NCBI RefSeq assembly: GCF_019263585.2
Contig: NZ_JADQDF010000001.1
Coordinates: forward strand, 3,286,001 to 3,350,000
DNA: 64,000 bases
Direction: 5' to 3'
Origin: Pseudonocardia oceani
GTDB taxonomy: Bacteria; Actinomycetota; Actinomycetes; Mycobacteriales; Pseudonocardiaceae
Part shown: positions 54,059 through 62,449 of the stretch, piece by piece
Layout of the letters: every line of letters starts with the position of its first letter
How positions within the stretch are numbered: the first letter of the stretch is position 1
Notes under the pieces: model-generated
Told to the model about the DNA's origin: nothing
The model's database searches: none
The model's input: only the letters and a program-made list of their open reading frames with translations
Program-made: the position numbers and the translations under genes

Positions 54059-54788
54059 CCCCGTCGCCCTGCTCTCCGTTCGGGGTCTGACCGTCCGTTA
54101 TGGGTCGGTGACCGCGCTGCACGGCGTTGACCTCGACGTCGCCGAGGGCGAGCTGGTGTCGCTCGTCGGCCCGAACGGCGCCGGCAAGTCCTCCGCGCTC
54201 GCCGCCGTCAGTGGGCTCGTCCGCCCGGCGGCGGGCACGGTCACGGTGGCCGGCGCGGTGGTGTCCGGGCTGCCCCCCGAGCGGGTCGTCCGGCATGGCG
54301 TCGCGCTGGTGCCCGAGGGCCGCAACATCTTCGCCTCGTTGACCGTGGCGGAGAACCTCGCGCTCGGTGCGACGATCCGGCGCAACGCCGCCGAGGTCGC
54401 CGCGGACCTCGAGCGCGAGCTCGAGCGGTTCCCGATCCTGCGCGAGCGCTACTCGCAGCAGGCCGGACTGCTCTCCGGCGGTGAGCAGCAGCAGCTCGCC
54501 ATAGCGCGGGCGCTGATGTCGCGGCCCCGCCTGCTGCTGCTCGACGAGCCGTCACTGGGCCTGGCCCCACGGCTGGTCGACCTGGTGTTCGAGACCGTGG
54601 CGCAGCTGCGCCGGGAGGGACTGACGATCGTGCTGGTCGAGCAGAACGCGACCCGCGCGGTCGAGATGGCCGACCGCACGTCGGTCCTGCGGACCGGCCG
54701 GATCGTGCGCAGCGGCACCGCCGACGAACTGGGTGGCGGCGCCGCGATGGCGGCGGACTACCTCGGCGGGGCGGGGGTGGCTTCGTGA
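54051..54788 (+). CDS. LivF-type ABC ATPase
   Basis: 245 residues: Walker A GPNGAGKSSALAAV, GVALVPEGRNIFASLTVAEN, signature LLSGGEQQQLAIARALM, Walker B LLLLDEPSLGLAP and H-loop region LVEQNATRAVEMADR (Gln replaces His, as in LivF). Overlaps LivG by eight bases and the next gene by four. Confidence 0.93.
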   Translation: MADPVALLSVRGLTVRYGSVTALHGVDLDVAEGELVSLVGPNGAGKSSALAAVSGLVRPAAGTVTVAGAVVSGLPPERVVRHGVALVPEGRNIFASLTVAENLALGATIRRNAAEVAADLERELERFPILRERYSQQAGLLSGGEQQQLAIARALMSRPRLLLLDEPSLGLAPRLVDLVFETVAQLRREGLTIVLVEQNATRAVEMADRTSVLRTGRIVRSGTADELGGGAAMAADYLGGAGVAS

Positions 54789-55666
54789 CGACGGTCGTGC
54801 AGGCGCTGGTCAACGCGTTGAACCTCGGCGGGCTCTATGCCCTCTACGCCCTCGGTGTCGCGATGGTGTTCGGCATCCTGCGCCTGGTCAACTTCGCGCA
54901 CTCCAGCCTGATCATGGCGGGCGGGTACACCCTGGTGTTCACCGCCTCGTTGCCGCTCCTGGTGCGGCTGCTGCTCACCGTCGTGGCATGCGTCGCGCTC
55001 GCGATGCTGCTGGAGCTGGTCGCCTTCCGTGGGGTGCGCTCGGCCGCTCCGGAGACGATGCTCGTCACCTCGTTCGCGGTGAGCATGTTGCTGGCCAGCC
55101 TCGCGGAGAGCATGTTCGGCGGGCTGCCCCGCTCGACCGATCTCGCTCCCGTCTTCCGGGAGAGCTGGACCTTCGGGCAGATCTACCTGCCCAAGATCAA
55201 CGTGATCACGGTGGCGGTCGTCGTCGTGCTCATCGGCGGACTGGGAGTCTTCCTCACCCGCACCCCGGCGGGCCTGCGTATGCGGGCCGCGGCCGAGGAC
55301 TTCGCCACCGCCCGGTTGCTGGGCGTGGCGGCCGACCGCGTGATCAGCCTGGCTTTTGCGATCAGCGGCGTGCTGGCCGCCGCTGCGGCGGTGCTCCTGT
55401 TGGGCGCCAACGGCTCGGTCACCCCGACCTTCGGCTTCAACGCCGTGCTGTTCGGGCTCATCGCGGCGGTCGTGGGCGGGCTGTCCAGCTTGCGCGGCGC
55501 CGTCGTCGGCGGGTTCGTGCTCGGCGCGGCCAGCCAGCTCCTGCAGGAGGTGCTCCCGGTGGGCCTCACTCCGTTCCGGGACGCCGTGCTGTTCGCGGCG
55601 GTGTTCTGCCTGCTGGTCGTCCGGCCGCAGGGAATCGTCGGCTCCGGTCAGGGGGTGCGGGTGTGA
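54785..55666 (+). CDS. LivH-type ABC permease
   Basis: 293-residue membrane permease with about eight helices: NALNLGGLYALYALGVAMVFG, LVNFAHSSLIMAGGYTLVF and the coupling segment RAAAEDFATARLLGVAADRV. GTG start overlaps livF (GTGA). Works with the LivM-type permease that follows. Confidence 0.92.
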   Translation: MTTVVQALVNALNLGGLYALYALGVAMVFGILRLVNFAHSSLIMAGGYTLVFTASLPLLVRLLLTVVACVALAMLLELVAFRGVRSAAPETMLVTSFAVSMLLASLAESMFGGLPRSTDLAPVFRESWTFGQIYLPKINVITVAVVVVLIGGLGVFLTRTPAGLRMRAAAEDFATARLLGVAADRVISLAFAISGVLAAAAAVLLLGANGSVTPTFGFNAVLFGLIAAVVGGLSSLRGAVVGGFVLGAASQLLQEVLPVGLTPFRDAVLFAAVFCLLVVRPQGIVGSGQGVRV

Positions 55667-56784
55667 ACGGCCTCCTGCGTCGGGCCGGCGGCGCTCTCGG
55701 CGTCCCGGCTGTGCTGTTCGCGGGGGTCGTGGTGGCGGCGTCGCTCGCCACCACCGGGCCGCCGTCGCTGGAGCGGCTCGCGGTGGGCGGGCTCGTCAAC
55801 GTCGTCCTGGTCGTCGGGCTGTACGTGTTCGTCGGTAACTCCGGGGTGTGGTCGTTCGGTCACATGAGCTTCGCCCTGATCGGCGGCTACGTCGCCGGTC
55901 TGCTCGCGCTGCCCGCGCGGCTCAAGGGCCAGCTGCTGCCCGATGCCCCTGCGCTCGTCAGGGACCTGCACTCGGGCCCGTTCGTCGCGGTCGTCGTGGG
56001 TGGGCTGGCCGCCGCGGTCGTGGCCCTGGTGGTGGCGGTGCCGCTGTCCCGGATCGGCGGGCTCTCCGCCGGGCTCGCGACGGTCTCGCTGCTCATAGCC
56101 ATCTCCGCCGTCGCCGCGCAGTGGCAGTCGGTGACGCGCGGGCAGAAGGGCCTTTCGTCGATACCGACGAGCACGACCATGCCCGTGGCCTTGGCCTGGG
56201 TGCTGGTCGCGCTGCTGATCGCCTGGACGTACCAGCGCTCGTCCTACGGGATCCGTCTGCGGGCGTCCAAGTCCGACGAGATCGCCGCGGCCGCGTCGGG
56301 GGTATCGGTGCCCGTGCAGCGCGGGGTGGCGTTCGTGCTCAGCGCGTTCCTCACCGGGATCGGCGGCGCGCTGTTCGCCCTGCAGCTCGGCTCGATCAAC
56401 CCCGACGTGTTCTACCTCGACTACACGTTCCTGATCATCACCATGCTGGTGCTCGGCGGTGCCGGCTCGCTCACCGGGGCTGTGGCCGGCAGCGTCGCGG
56501 TGTCGGTTCTGGCGGAGGTGCTGCGCCGCGCCGAGGGCGGGTCGCTGCTCGGGCTGCCCGTGCCGTCGCGTCCCGGTCTCGCCGACGTCGTGCTCGGCGT
56601 CGTCCTGGTCGTGATGCTGCTGCGCCGCCCGGGCGGCCTCACCGGTGGCCGCGAGTTGCGGCTGCCCCGGCGCCGTGGCGAGAGACACCGTCCCCCGACC
56701 GTCATCCCCGACGCGTCCGAAGAGAGTGCCCTGGCGGGAGCCGTCGCCGGGGCCGGCCCTGAACCCCGTCGAGAGGACTCATGA
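55663..56784 (+). CDS. LivM-type ABC permease
   Basis: 373 residues with about nine helices: VGLYVFVGNSGVWSFGHMSFA, the coupling loop RASKSDEIAAAASGVSVPVQ and TMLVLGGAGSLTGAVAGSVA. The C-terminal 45 residues are a charged cytoplasmic tail. GTG overlaps the previous stop (GTGA). Confidence 0.92.
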   Translation: MNGLLRRAGGALGVPAVLFAGVVVAASLATTGPPSLERLAVGGLVNVVLVVGLYVFVGNSGVWSFGHMSFALIGGYVAGLLALPARLKGQLLPDAPALVRDLHSGPFVAVVVGGLAAAVVALVVAVPLSRIGGLSAGLATVSLLIAISAVAAQWQSVTRGQKGLSSIPTSTTMPVALAWVLVALLIAWTYQRSSYGIRLRASKSDEIAAAASGVSVPVQRGVAFVLSAFLTGIGGALFALQLGSINPDVFYLDYTFLIITMLVLGGAGSLTGAVAGSVAVSVLAEVLRRAEGGSLLGLPVPSRPGLADVVLGVVLVVMLLRRPGGLTGGRELRLPRRRGERHRPPTVIPDASEESALAGAVAGAGPEPRREDS

Positions 56785-57776
56785 TGACCGACCGTTCCCC
56801 CGTGGGCGTGCTGGTGCACGGCACCACTCCGCCCGACAAGATCGTCGGCGTATGCAGGAACATCGAGGACGCCGGTTTCGGCGAGCTGTGGCTCAGCGAG
56901 GACTACTTCTTCCTCGGCGGCCCGACGACCGCCGCCATGGCCCTGCAGGGCACGCGTGAGATCCCGGTCGGGATCGGCATCCTGTCCGCGGTGGTGCGGC
57001 ACCCCGCCGTCACGGCCATGGAGGTCTCCACCCTCACGTTGGCCTACCCCGGGCGGCTGATCACCGGCATCGGGCACGGCGTGCCCTTCTGGACGAAGCA
57101 GATGGGGCTGTACCCGAAGTCCCCGATGCGGTCGCTGCGCGCAGTGATCGAGACGACCCGCGCGCTGCTCGCCGGGGAGACCCTGACCGTCGACGACGGG
57201 CCGTTCGTCTTCGACCAGGTCTCGCTCGTCCATCCCAATCCGGCGGGTGTGCAGCTCTACGCCGGGGTGATCGGGCCGAAGTCCCTCGAGCTGGCGGGGG
57301 AGGTCGCCGACGGCACGGTCCTGTCCGTCATCGCCGCTCCGAAGTACCTGGAGTTCGCCAGGATGCACATCGCCGCCGGGGCCGCGAAGGCCGGCCGCGA
57401 CGCCGCCGCCCACCGCATCCCCACCTTCGCGATCTACCGTGCGGACCTCGACGGCGACGTGGCCCGCGCCGCGGCCCGGGAGGCCCTCGCCTTCTACCTA
57501 CAGGCGGTCGGCCCGACCCCGATGACCGGCGTGTACGGCATCAACGAGCGGCTCGCCGAGATCCTCGCGTCGGGCGACCTCGCGGGGATCGCCGCCGCCC
57601 TGCCCGAGGAGTGGGTGGACACCTTCACCATCGCCGGGACGCCCAAGGAGTGCGTGGGCAAGATCCGGTCGTTCCTCGATGCCGGCGCCACCTCCGTGGT
57701 CCTGGCCCCGTTCCCGGCCGAGGCCAACGACGCGATCCTCGAGCTGACCGCCGTCGATGTCCTGCCCCACCTCTAG
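56781..57776 (+). CDS. LLM-class (F420- or flavin-dependent) oxidoreductase
   Basis: 331-residue TIM-barrel protein of the luciferase-like family: NIEDAGFGELWLSEDYFFLG, LSAVVRHPAVTAMEVSTL and VGKIRSFLDAGATSVVLAP. Closest in pattern to the F420-dependent group; cofactor use is an inference. Likely a monooxygenase or reductase step in the pathway. ATG overlaps the permease stop by four bases (ATGA). Confidence 0.85.
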   Translation: MMTDRSPVGVLVHGTTPPDKIVGVCRNIEDAGFGELWLSEDYFFLGGPTTAAMALQGTREIPVGIGILSAVVRHPAVTAMEVSTLTLAYPGRLITGIGHGVPFWTKQMGLYPKSPMRSLRAVIETTRALLAGETLTVDDGPFVFDQVSLVHPNPAGVQLYAGVIGPKSLELAGEVADGTVLSVIAAPKYLEFARMHIAAGAAKAGRDAAAHRIPTFAIYRADLDGDVARAAAREALAFYLQAVGPTPMTGVYGINERLAEILASGDLAGIAAALPEEWVDTFTIAGTPKECVGKIRSFLDAGATSVVLAPFPAEANDAILELTAVDVLPHL

Positions 57777-57796
57777 ACCCGAGCGAGAGGCCCACC

Positions 57797-58111
57797 ATGA
57801 GCGAGATCGTGTTCTTCCTGACCACGCTGCACTCCGAGGACGTGCGTGAGTCCTACGAGCAGTGGGTCCGCGAGGTCGACCAGTCGACCGCGGAGGCGCT
57901 GCCGGGCGTCGAGCGGTACCGGGTGGTCCGGTTGGAGGGCCCGGTGATGGACGGCGTCGCCACCCCCTCGTACAGCTATATCGAGATCATCGAGGTAAGC
58001 GACCTGGCGACGTACCAGAAGTCCATCGGCGCAACCCCCGCCGCCTTCTTCGAGCAGTTCCGCAGCTACATCAGCGCCTTCGACTCGGTGGCCGGGATGG
58101 TCGTGCAATGA
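57797..58111 (+). CDS. Small RedY/HapK-like protein
   Basis: 104 residues. IVFFLTTLHSEDVRESYEQW, LPGVERYRVVRLEG and ATPAAFFEQFRSYI resemble small dimeric alpha-beta barrel proteins near RedY-type prodigiosin genes; the match is from pattern memory only. Function unknown; possibly a subunit or product-handling protein. GAGAGG lies eight bases upstream of the ATG. Overlaps the FAD-subunit gene by four bases. Confidence 0.65.
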   Translation: MSEIVFFLTTLHSEDVRESYEQWVREVDQSTAEALPGVERYRVVRLEGPVMDGVATPSYSYIEIIEVSDLATYQKSIGATPAAFFEQFRSYISAFDSVAGMVVQ

Positions 58112-58977
58112 CGGCCTCCACCCGTCTCGCCCGACCTCGGGTGGAGGTGGCGGGGTTGGTCGAGGAGGCCGTGCGCCGGCTGGCCGAGCTCGGGCCCGAC
58201 GGCGCCGCGCTCGCCGGGGGCACCTGGCTCATGCGGTCGCCCACGCTGCCGGGGACCTTCGTCTCGCTGCACCGCATCGCGGAGCTGCGCGGTGTCTCCG
58301 CCGGAACGTGGGGCGCCCTCACGACCCACGCCGAACTGGCGGCGACGCCCCTGCCCCCCGCGCTGCGCGCCCTGGGCACCGCGGCGCGCACGTCGGCGTT
58401 CCCGCAGGTCCGCAACGTGGCGACGCTCGGCGGGAATCTCAACGCCCGCGGGTTCGCCGAGGCGGACCTGGTCCCGGCCCTGCTCGCGCTCGACGCCACC
58501 GTGGAGGTCGCGTCCGCGGCGGGACGGCGGCGGATCGGGGTCGAGGAGCACCTGCGGGCCGCCCACGATCCGGCTGCACTGCTGGTCTCGGTGACCGCCG
58601 CGGCCCCGGCGGGCCGCCGCTCCGGGTACGGCCGGCTGACCGTGCGCGGCGGCGGCGAGTACTCGCTCGCCTCCGTGGCAATCTCCGCCGACGTCGACGC
58701 GGCGGGCGCCGTGTCGGCGGTCCGGGTCGCCGTCGGGTCGGTCGAGGCCCGCGCCCGGCGCTGCCCGGAGGCCGAGGCGGCGCTGGCCGGAACCACTCTC
58801 GACGAGTCCGCCGCCCGCGCCGCCGGGCGCGCCGCTGCTGCGGTCCTGACGTCGCGGGACGACCTGCTGGCGCCGGCCTGGTACCGCCTCGAGGTCCTGC
58901 CCGCGGTGTTCGCCCGCGCCGCGGCCGACTGCCTCACCGACCCATCCAACGTCCACGACACCGGGGAGACCCCGTGA
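58108..58977 (+). CDS. Molybdenum hydroxylase FAD subunit (CoxM-like)
   Basis: 289 residues. FAD motifs: ALAGGTWLMRSPTLP (AGGT) and NVATLGGNLNARGFAEADLV (TxGGN), then the CO-dehydrogenase-type C-terminal domain. Transfers electrons from the 2Fe-2S clusters to FAD. Middle subunit of a three-part molybdenum hydroxylase; the following genes encode the other two. ATG overlaps the previous stop. Confidence 0.92.
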   Translation: MTASTRLARPRVEVAGLVEEAVRRLAELGPDGAALAGGTWLMRSPTLPGTFVSLHRIAELRGVSAGTWGALTTHAELAATPLPPALRALGTAARTSAFPQVRNVATLGGNLNARGFAEADLVPALLALDATVEVASAAGRRRIGVEEHLRAAHDPAALLVSVTAAAPAGRRSGYGRLTVRGGGEYSLASVAISADVDAAGAVSAVRVAVGSVEARARRCPEAEAALAGTTLDESAARAAGRAAAAVLTSRDDLLAPAWYRLEVLPAVFARAAADCLTDPSNVHDTGETP

Positions 58978-59459
58978 GCCACCGGCTGACCGTCAACGGC
59001 CGCGCCGTCGAGATCGACGTGCCCGGCGGCACCCCGCTCGCCGACGTGCTGCGGGACCACCTGCACCTGCGCGGCACGAAGGTCTCCTGCGGGACGGGCC
59101 GCTGTGGTTCCTGCACCGTGCGCCTCGGCGACCGGGCCGTCGCGTCCTGCCTGCTGCCGGTCGCCCTCGCCGAGACCGCGCCGGTCACCACCGTCGAGGG
59201 GCTCAGTGCGCCGGACGGGCCGCTGCATCCCGTGCAGGAGGCGATGGTCTCCTGCCACGGCGTGCAGTGCGGGGCCTGCACCCCCGGCATGGTGATGACC
59301 CTGAGCACTTTCCTCGACACCACTGCCGATCCGGACGCAGGGCAGGTCCGCGAGGAGCTCACCGGCAACCTCTGCCGGTGCACCGGCTACCACACCATCG
59401 TAGACGCGGCGCTGACCGCGGCGGCCGCCGCCCCGACGCCGAGGGAGGACCGGCCGTGA
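58974..59459 (+). CDS. Molybdenum hydroxylase 2Fe-2S subunit (CoxS-like)
   Basis: 161 residues. Cys39, 44, 47 and 59 bind the first, plant-type 2Fe-2S cluster; Cys99, 102, 134 and 136 bind the second (QCGACTPG and NLCRCTGYHTIVDA). All eight are present. Overlaps both neighbours by four bases (GTGA). Confidence 0.95.
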   Translation: MSHRLTVNGRAVEIDVPGGTPLADVLRDHLHLRGTKVSCGTGRCGSCTVRLGDRAVASCLLPVALAETAPVTTVEGLSAPDGPLHPVQEAMVSCHGVQCGACTPGMVMTLSTFLDTTADPDAGQVREELTGNLCRCTGYHTIVDAALTAAAAAPTPREDRP

Positions 59460-61792
59460 CCGCGCTGTCCGAGCCCACCACCCGTGCCGTCCCCGCGACC
59501 GGCGCCGTCGGTCGGTCGATCCCTCGGCCGGACGCCGACGCCAAGGTCCGCGGCGCCGCGGTCTACACGGTCGACCTCTCCGAAGCGGGCACGCTGCACG
59601 CCGCGGTGCTCCGCGCGGAGCTCGCCGCCGGGCTCATCACCCGGCTCGACACCTCCGCCGCGGCCGGCCTGCCGGGCGTGCACGCCGTCGTCACCGGCGC
59701 GGACGCGCCCGCTCTGTCGGGCATGCTCGTGGTCAAGGACCAAACAGTGTTCGCGATCGACACCGTGCGCTACGCCGGGGAGCCGATCGCCGCCGTCGCC
59801 GCCGAGACCCCCGAGCAGGCCGCGGCGGCACTGGGCGCGATCGTGCTGGAGCTCGACCCGCTGGCTCCCGTCGTCGACATGGACGCGGCCATTGCCCCCG
59901 ACGCCCGGCTGATCCACCCCGACTGGGCCGGCTACGCGGCGCCCGTCGACGGTTTCCGGGGCGGCAACGTCGCCTGGGACACCCGCCTCGAGAAGGGCAC
60001 CGACGAGGAGTGGGCCGCTGCCTTCGCGACGGCCCACGCGGTGGTGAGCGACGAGTTCCGCACCCCCCGTCAGCACCAGACCCCGCTTGAGCCGCACGCG
60101 TGCGTGGCCCGCTTCACCGGCGGCCGCTACACCGTGCACACCTCCACCCAGTTCCCGCACTCGGTCCGCACCCGCACCGCAGAGCTGCTGGGCGTCCGGC
60201 CCTCGGCCATCCGGGTGGTCGTGCCGACCGTCGGCGGGGGGTTCGGCGGGAAGCTCGACGCGATGCTGGAACCGATCGCGTGCCTCCTCGCCCGGCGCTC
60301 GGGCCGCCCGGTCCGGCTGGTCAACACCCGGGCCGAGGAGCTGGCCACCGCCGGCCCGCGGGAGAACGCGATCCTCCGGCTGCGGACCGCCGTCGACGCC
60401 GAAGGACGCATCCTCGCCCAGGAGTCCGACGTCCTCACCGACAATGGCGCGAACTCCAGCGGCGAGACGCTCATCTGCGCCGGGCTGCCGGCGCTCGCCC
60501 TCGGGTCGACCTACCGCGTCCCGCTCGCCCGGTACCGCACGCGCGTGGTCTACACCAATACGGCGCCGACGGCCGCGTTCCGCGGGGTCGGCGGACCTTA
60601 TGTCGTGTTCGCGCAGGAGTCCCACCTTGACCACATCGCGCGCGAGATCGGCGTCGACCGGCGGGAGCTGCGCCTTCGCAACGTCCTGCGGGCAGGCGAA
60701 GCCATGATCAACGGTCAGGTGCTCGACGACCTGATCCTCGTCGACGCTCTCGAGTCCGTGGAGCGCCGCCTGCCGTGGAAGGAGGAGCGGCCGGCCAGGC
60801 CGGGCATGCTGCGGGGCCGGGCCGTCGTACCGTTGACCTGGCTGACGAACCCGGGACCGGGCGAGGCCTCGGTCTCGCTGTCGGACGACGGGACCATCCT
60901 GCTGACCACCGCGGCCACAGAGATCGGCACCGGCGCGGTCCAGACCGGGGTGCGGCAGATCGTCGCCGAACGGCTCGGGGTGAACGTCGAGGACGTGCTG
61001 GTGTCCGGTCCGGACACCGACACCGCGGGCTTCGACAACGGGGCCCAGGGCAGCCGCACGACCTACGGCGCGGGCAACGCGGCCGGCCAGGCCGCGGGCG
61101 AGCTGCGCGAGCTGATCGTGCGGACCGCCGCGGGCATGCTCGAGGCCGCGGAAGCGGATCTGGAGATCGCAGGTGACGTCGTACGGGTCGTGGGCAGTCC
61201 GGGGGCCTCGGTCACCCTCGCCGCGGTGAGTGCGACGGCCATGTGGTCCAGCGGGCCGCTGTCGGCTACCGGGCGGTTCGTCTCGCCGCCACCCGAGTTC
61301 GACGCCGGATGCATGATCGGTGCCCTGTTCAGCACGATCAACGCCACCTCCTCGCACGCCCATACCGCCGACGTGGAGGTCGACCCGGACACAGGCGAGG
61401 TCACAGTGCTGAGCTACGTCGTCGCCCAGGACGTCGGCCGGGCGATCAACCCGGCGATGATCGCGGGCCAGGTCGACGGCGCCGTGGCGCAGGGCGTGGG
61501 CTACGCGCTCTACGAGGACCTGCGGATCGGACCGGACGGGCAGGTGCTCGACCGGAACCTGGAGACCTACCGGATCGCCACCGCACTGGACGTGCCCCCG
61601 ATCGACCTGGAGATCCTGGAGAGCCCCCTTCCCACCGGTCCTTACGGGGCCAAAGGGGTGGCGGAGCCGCCCATCGTGCCGGTGGCGGCGGTGCTGGCCT
61701 GCGCCGTGTCGGACGCGATCGGGGCCACCCTGACCGAGTTGCCGCTGACGCCGTTCGCCGTGCTCGCGGCCCTGCGCGCGGCGCGGCCGTGA
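59456..61792 (+). CDS. Molybdenum hydroxylase large subunit (xanthine dehydrogenase family)
   Basis: 778 residues: aldehyde oxidase/xanthine dehydrogenase a/b hammerhead domain (VRGAAVYTVDLSEAGTLHAA), then the Mo-binding domain with VGGGFGGKLDAML, TAAFRGVGGPYVVFAQE and the catalytic Glu in GAKGVAEPPIVP near the C-terminus. It lacks the AYxCSFR loop of true CO dehydrogenase, so it hydroxylates an aromatic ring or aldehyde rather than CO. Overlaps coxS-like by four bases. Confidence 0.93.
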   Translation: MTALSEPTTRAVPATGAVGRSIPRPDADAKVRGAAVYTVDLSEAGTLHAAVLRAELAAGLITRLDTSAAAGLPGVHAVVTGADAPALSGMLVVKDQTVFAIDTVRYAGEPIAAVAAETPEQAAAALGAIVLELDPLAPVVDMDAAIAPDARLIHPDWAGYAAPVDGFRGGNVAWDTRLEKGTDEEWAAAFATAHAVVSDEFRTPRQHQTPLEPHACVARFTGGRYTVHTSTQFPHSVRTRTAELLGVRPSAIRVVVPTVGGGFGGKLDAMLEPIACLLARRSGRPVRLVNTRAEELATAGPRENAILRLRTAVDAEGRILAQESDVLTDNGANSSGETLICAGLPALALGSTYRVPLARYRTRVVYTNTAPTAAFRGVGGPYVVFAQESHLDHIAREIGVDRRELRLRNVLRAGEAMINGQVLDDLILVDALESVERRLPWKEERPARPGMLRGRAVVPLTWLTNPGPGEASVSLSDDGTILLTTAATEIGTGAVQTGVRQIVAERLGVNVEDVLVSGPDTDTAGFDNGAQGSRTTYGAGNAAGQAAGELRELIVRTAAGMLEAAEADLEIAGDVVRVVGSPGASVTLAAVSATAMWSSGPLSATGRFVSPPPEFDAGCMIGALFSTINATSSHAHTADVEVDPDTGEVTVLSYVVAQDVGRAINPAMIAGQVDGAVAQGVGYALYEDLRIGPDGQVLDRNLETYRIATALDVPPIDLEILESPLPTGPYGAKGVAEPPIVPVAAVLACAVSDAIGATLTELPLTPFAVLAALRAARP

Positions 61793-61829
61793 TCCGTTCC
61801 ACCGACAGCGACCTTCCGGAGACCGCAGA

Positions 61830-62230
61830 ATGAGCGAGCAGGCACTCCCTATGGACCGCAGCTACACCCGGGACCACGAGTGCATCGACATCCCGCCCGG
61901 CGACCTTTGCCCGGCGACCCGGTGCGGATCGGCCTGTCGGCGCAGGCGGTCGAGGTGCTCGGCGAGATCGTCCACCTCGAGCTGCCGGAACCCGGCGCCG
62001 AACTCACCGTTGGCGACAGCTGCGGTGAGGTGGAGTCGACCGAGTCGGTGTCGGACCTCCTCAGCCCGGTGACGGGGCCCGTCACCGCCGTCAACCCAGC
62101 CCTCGCCGAGGATTTCTCCACGGTCAATCGGGACCCGCACGGCGAGGGCTGGCTGTTCACCGCGAACGTCACCGCTCTCGGCGACGTCCTCACCGCGGGC
62201 GAGTATCGCGCCGCCTCTGCAGATGTCTGA
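61830..62230 (+). pseudogene. Glycine-cleavage-H-like protein: frameshift and no lipoyl lysine
   Basis: Reads YTRDHECIDIPPGDL in frame 1 (from the ATG at 61830), then PGDPVRIGLSAQAVEVLGEI in another frame. One base is missing near 61909-61915 (CTTTGCCCGG); adding one gives 133 residues that follow the H-protein fold to HGEGWLFTANVTALGDVL. The lipoyl-lysine motif, ESxKxxSD in true H proteins, reads ESTESVSD: Lys is Glu. The gene is therefore both shifted and lacking the residue for function. Follows the Mo subunit by 37 bases. Confidence 0.75.
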
Positions 62231-62243
62231 CGCGGAAACGCGT
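62230..62243. terminator. Short GAAA-loop hairpin after the H-like gene
   Basis: ACGCG-GAAA-CGCGT: a perfect 5-bp stem with a GNRA loop at the end of the H-like gene. Too short to be confident as a terminator, but well formed. Confidence 0.35.
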
Positions 62244-62449
62244 GGGCAGCGTCGCGGCAACATTTCGGCGATGTGCACTGGCGCGCCGGGAACTTCGGCG
62301 CACGGCCCATGGCCGGGGCCGCGGTCCTCTCCTTAAGTTGCGATCCATACCCCACAGTCGAACGGCCCCCACCACACATCCGACTCAGCGGCGCCGGGGA
62401 CCCGTCACCTGACCGCACTGCAGTTGACCCGAGGAGCAACAAGCGCGCC
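62231..62449. other. Intergenic region before the second Mo-subunit gene
   Basis: 219 bases without a gene. TTCGGCG occurs at both 62269 and 62293, and the most AT-rich spot, TTAAGTTGCGATCCATACC (about 62333-62351), could be a promoter for the next gene. GAGGAGC at 62431-62437 is its ribosome site. Confidence 0.4.

Noticed and set aside
59456..61792. Reading the Mo hydroxylase as CO dehydrogenase (coxL)
   Set aside because: The AYxCSFR active-site loop of CO-oxidising CoxL is absent (AFRGVGGP instead).
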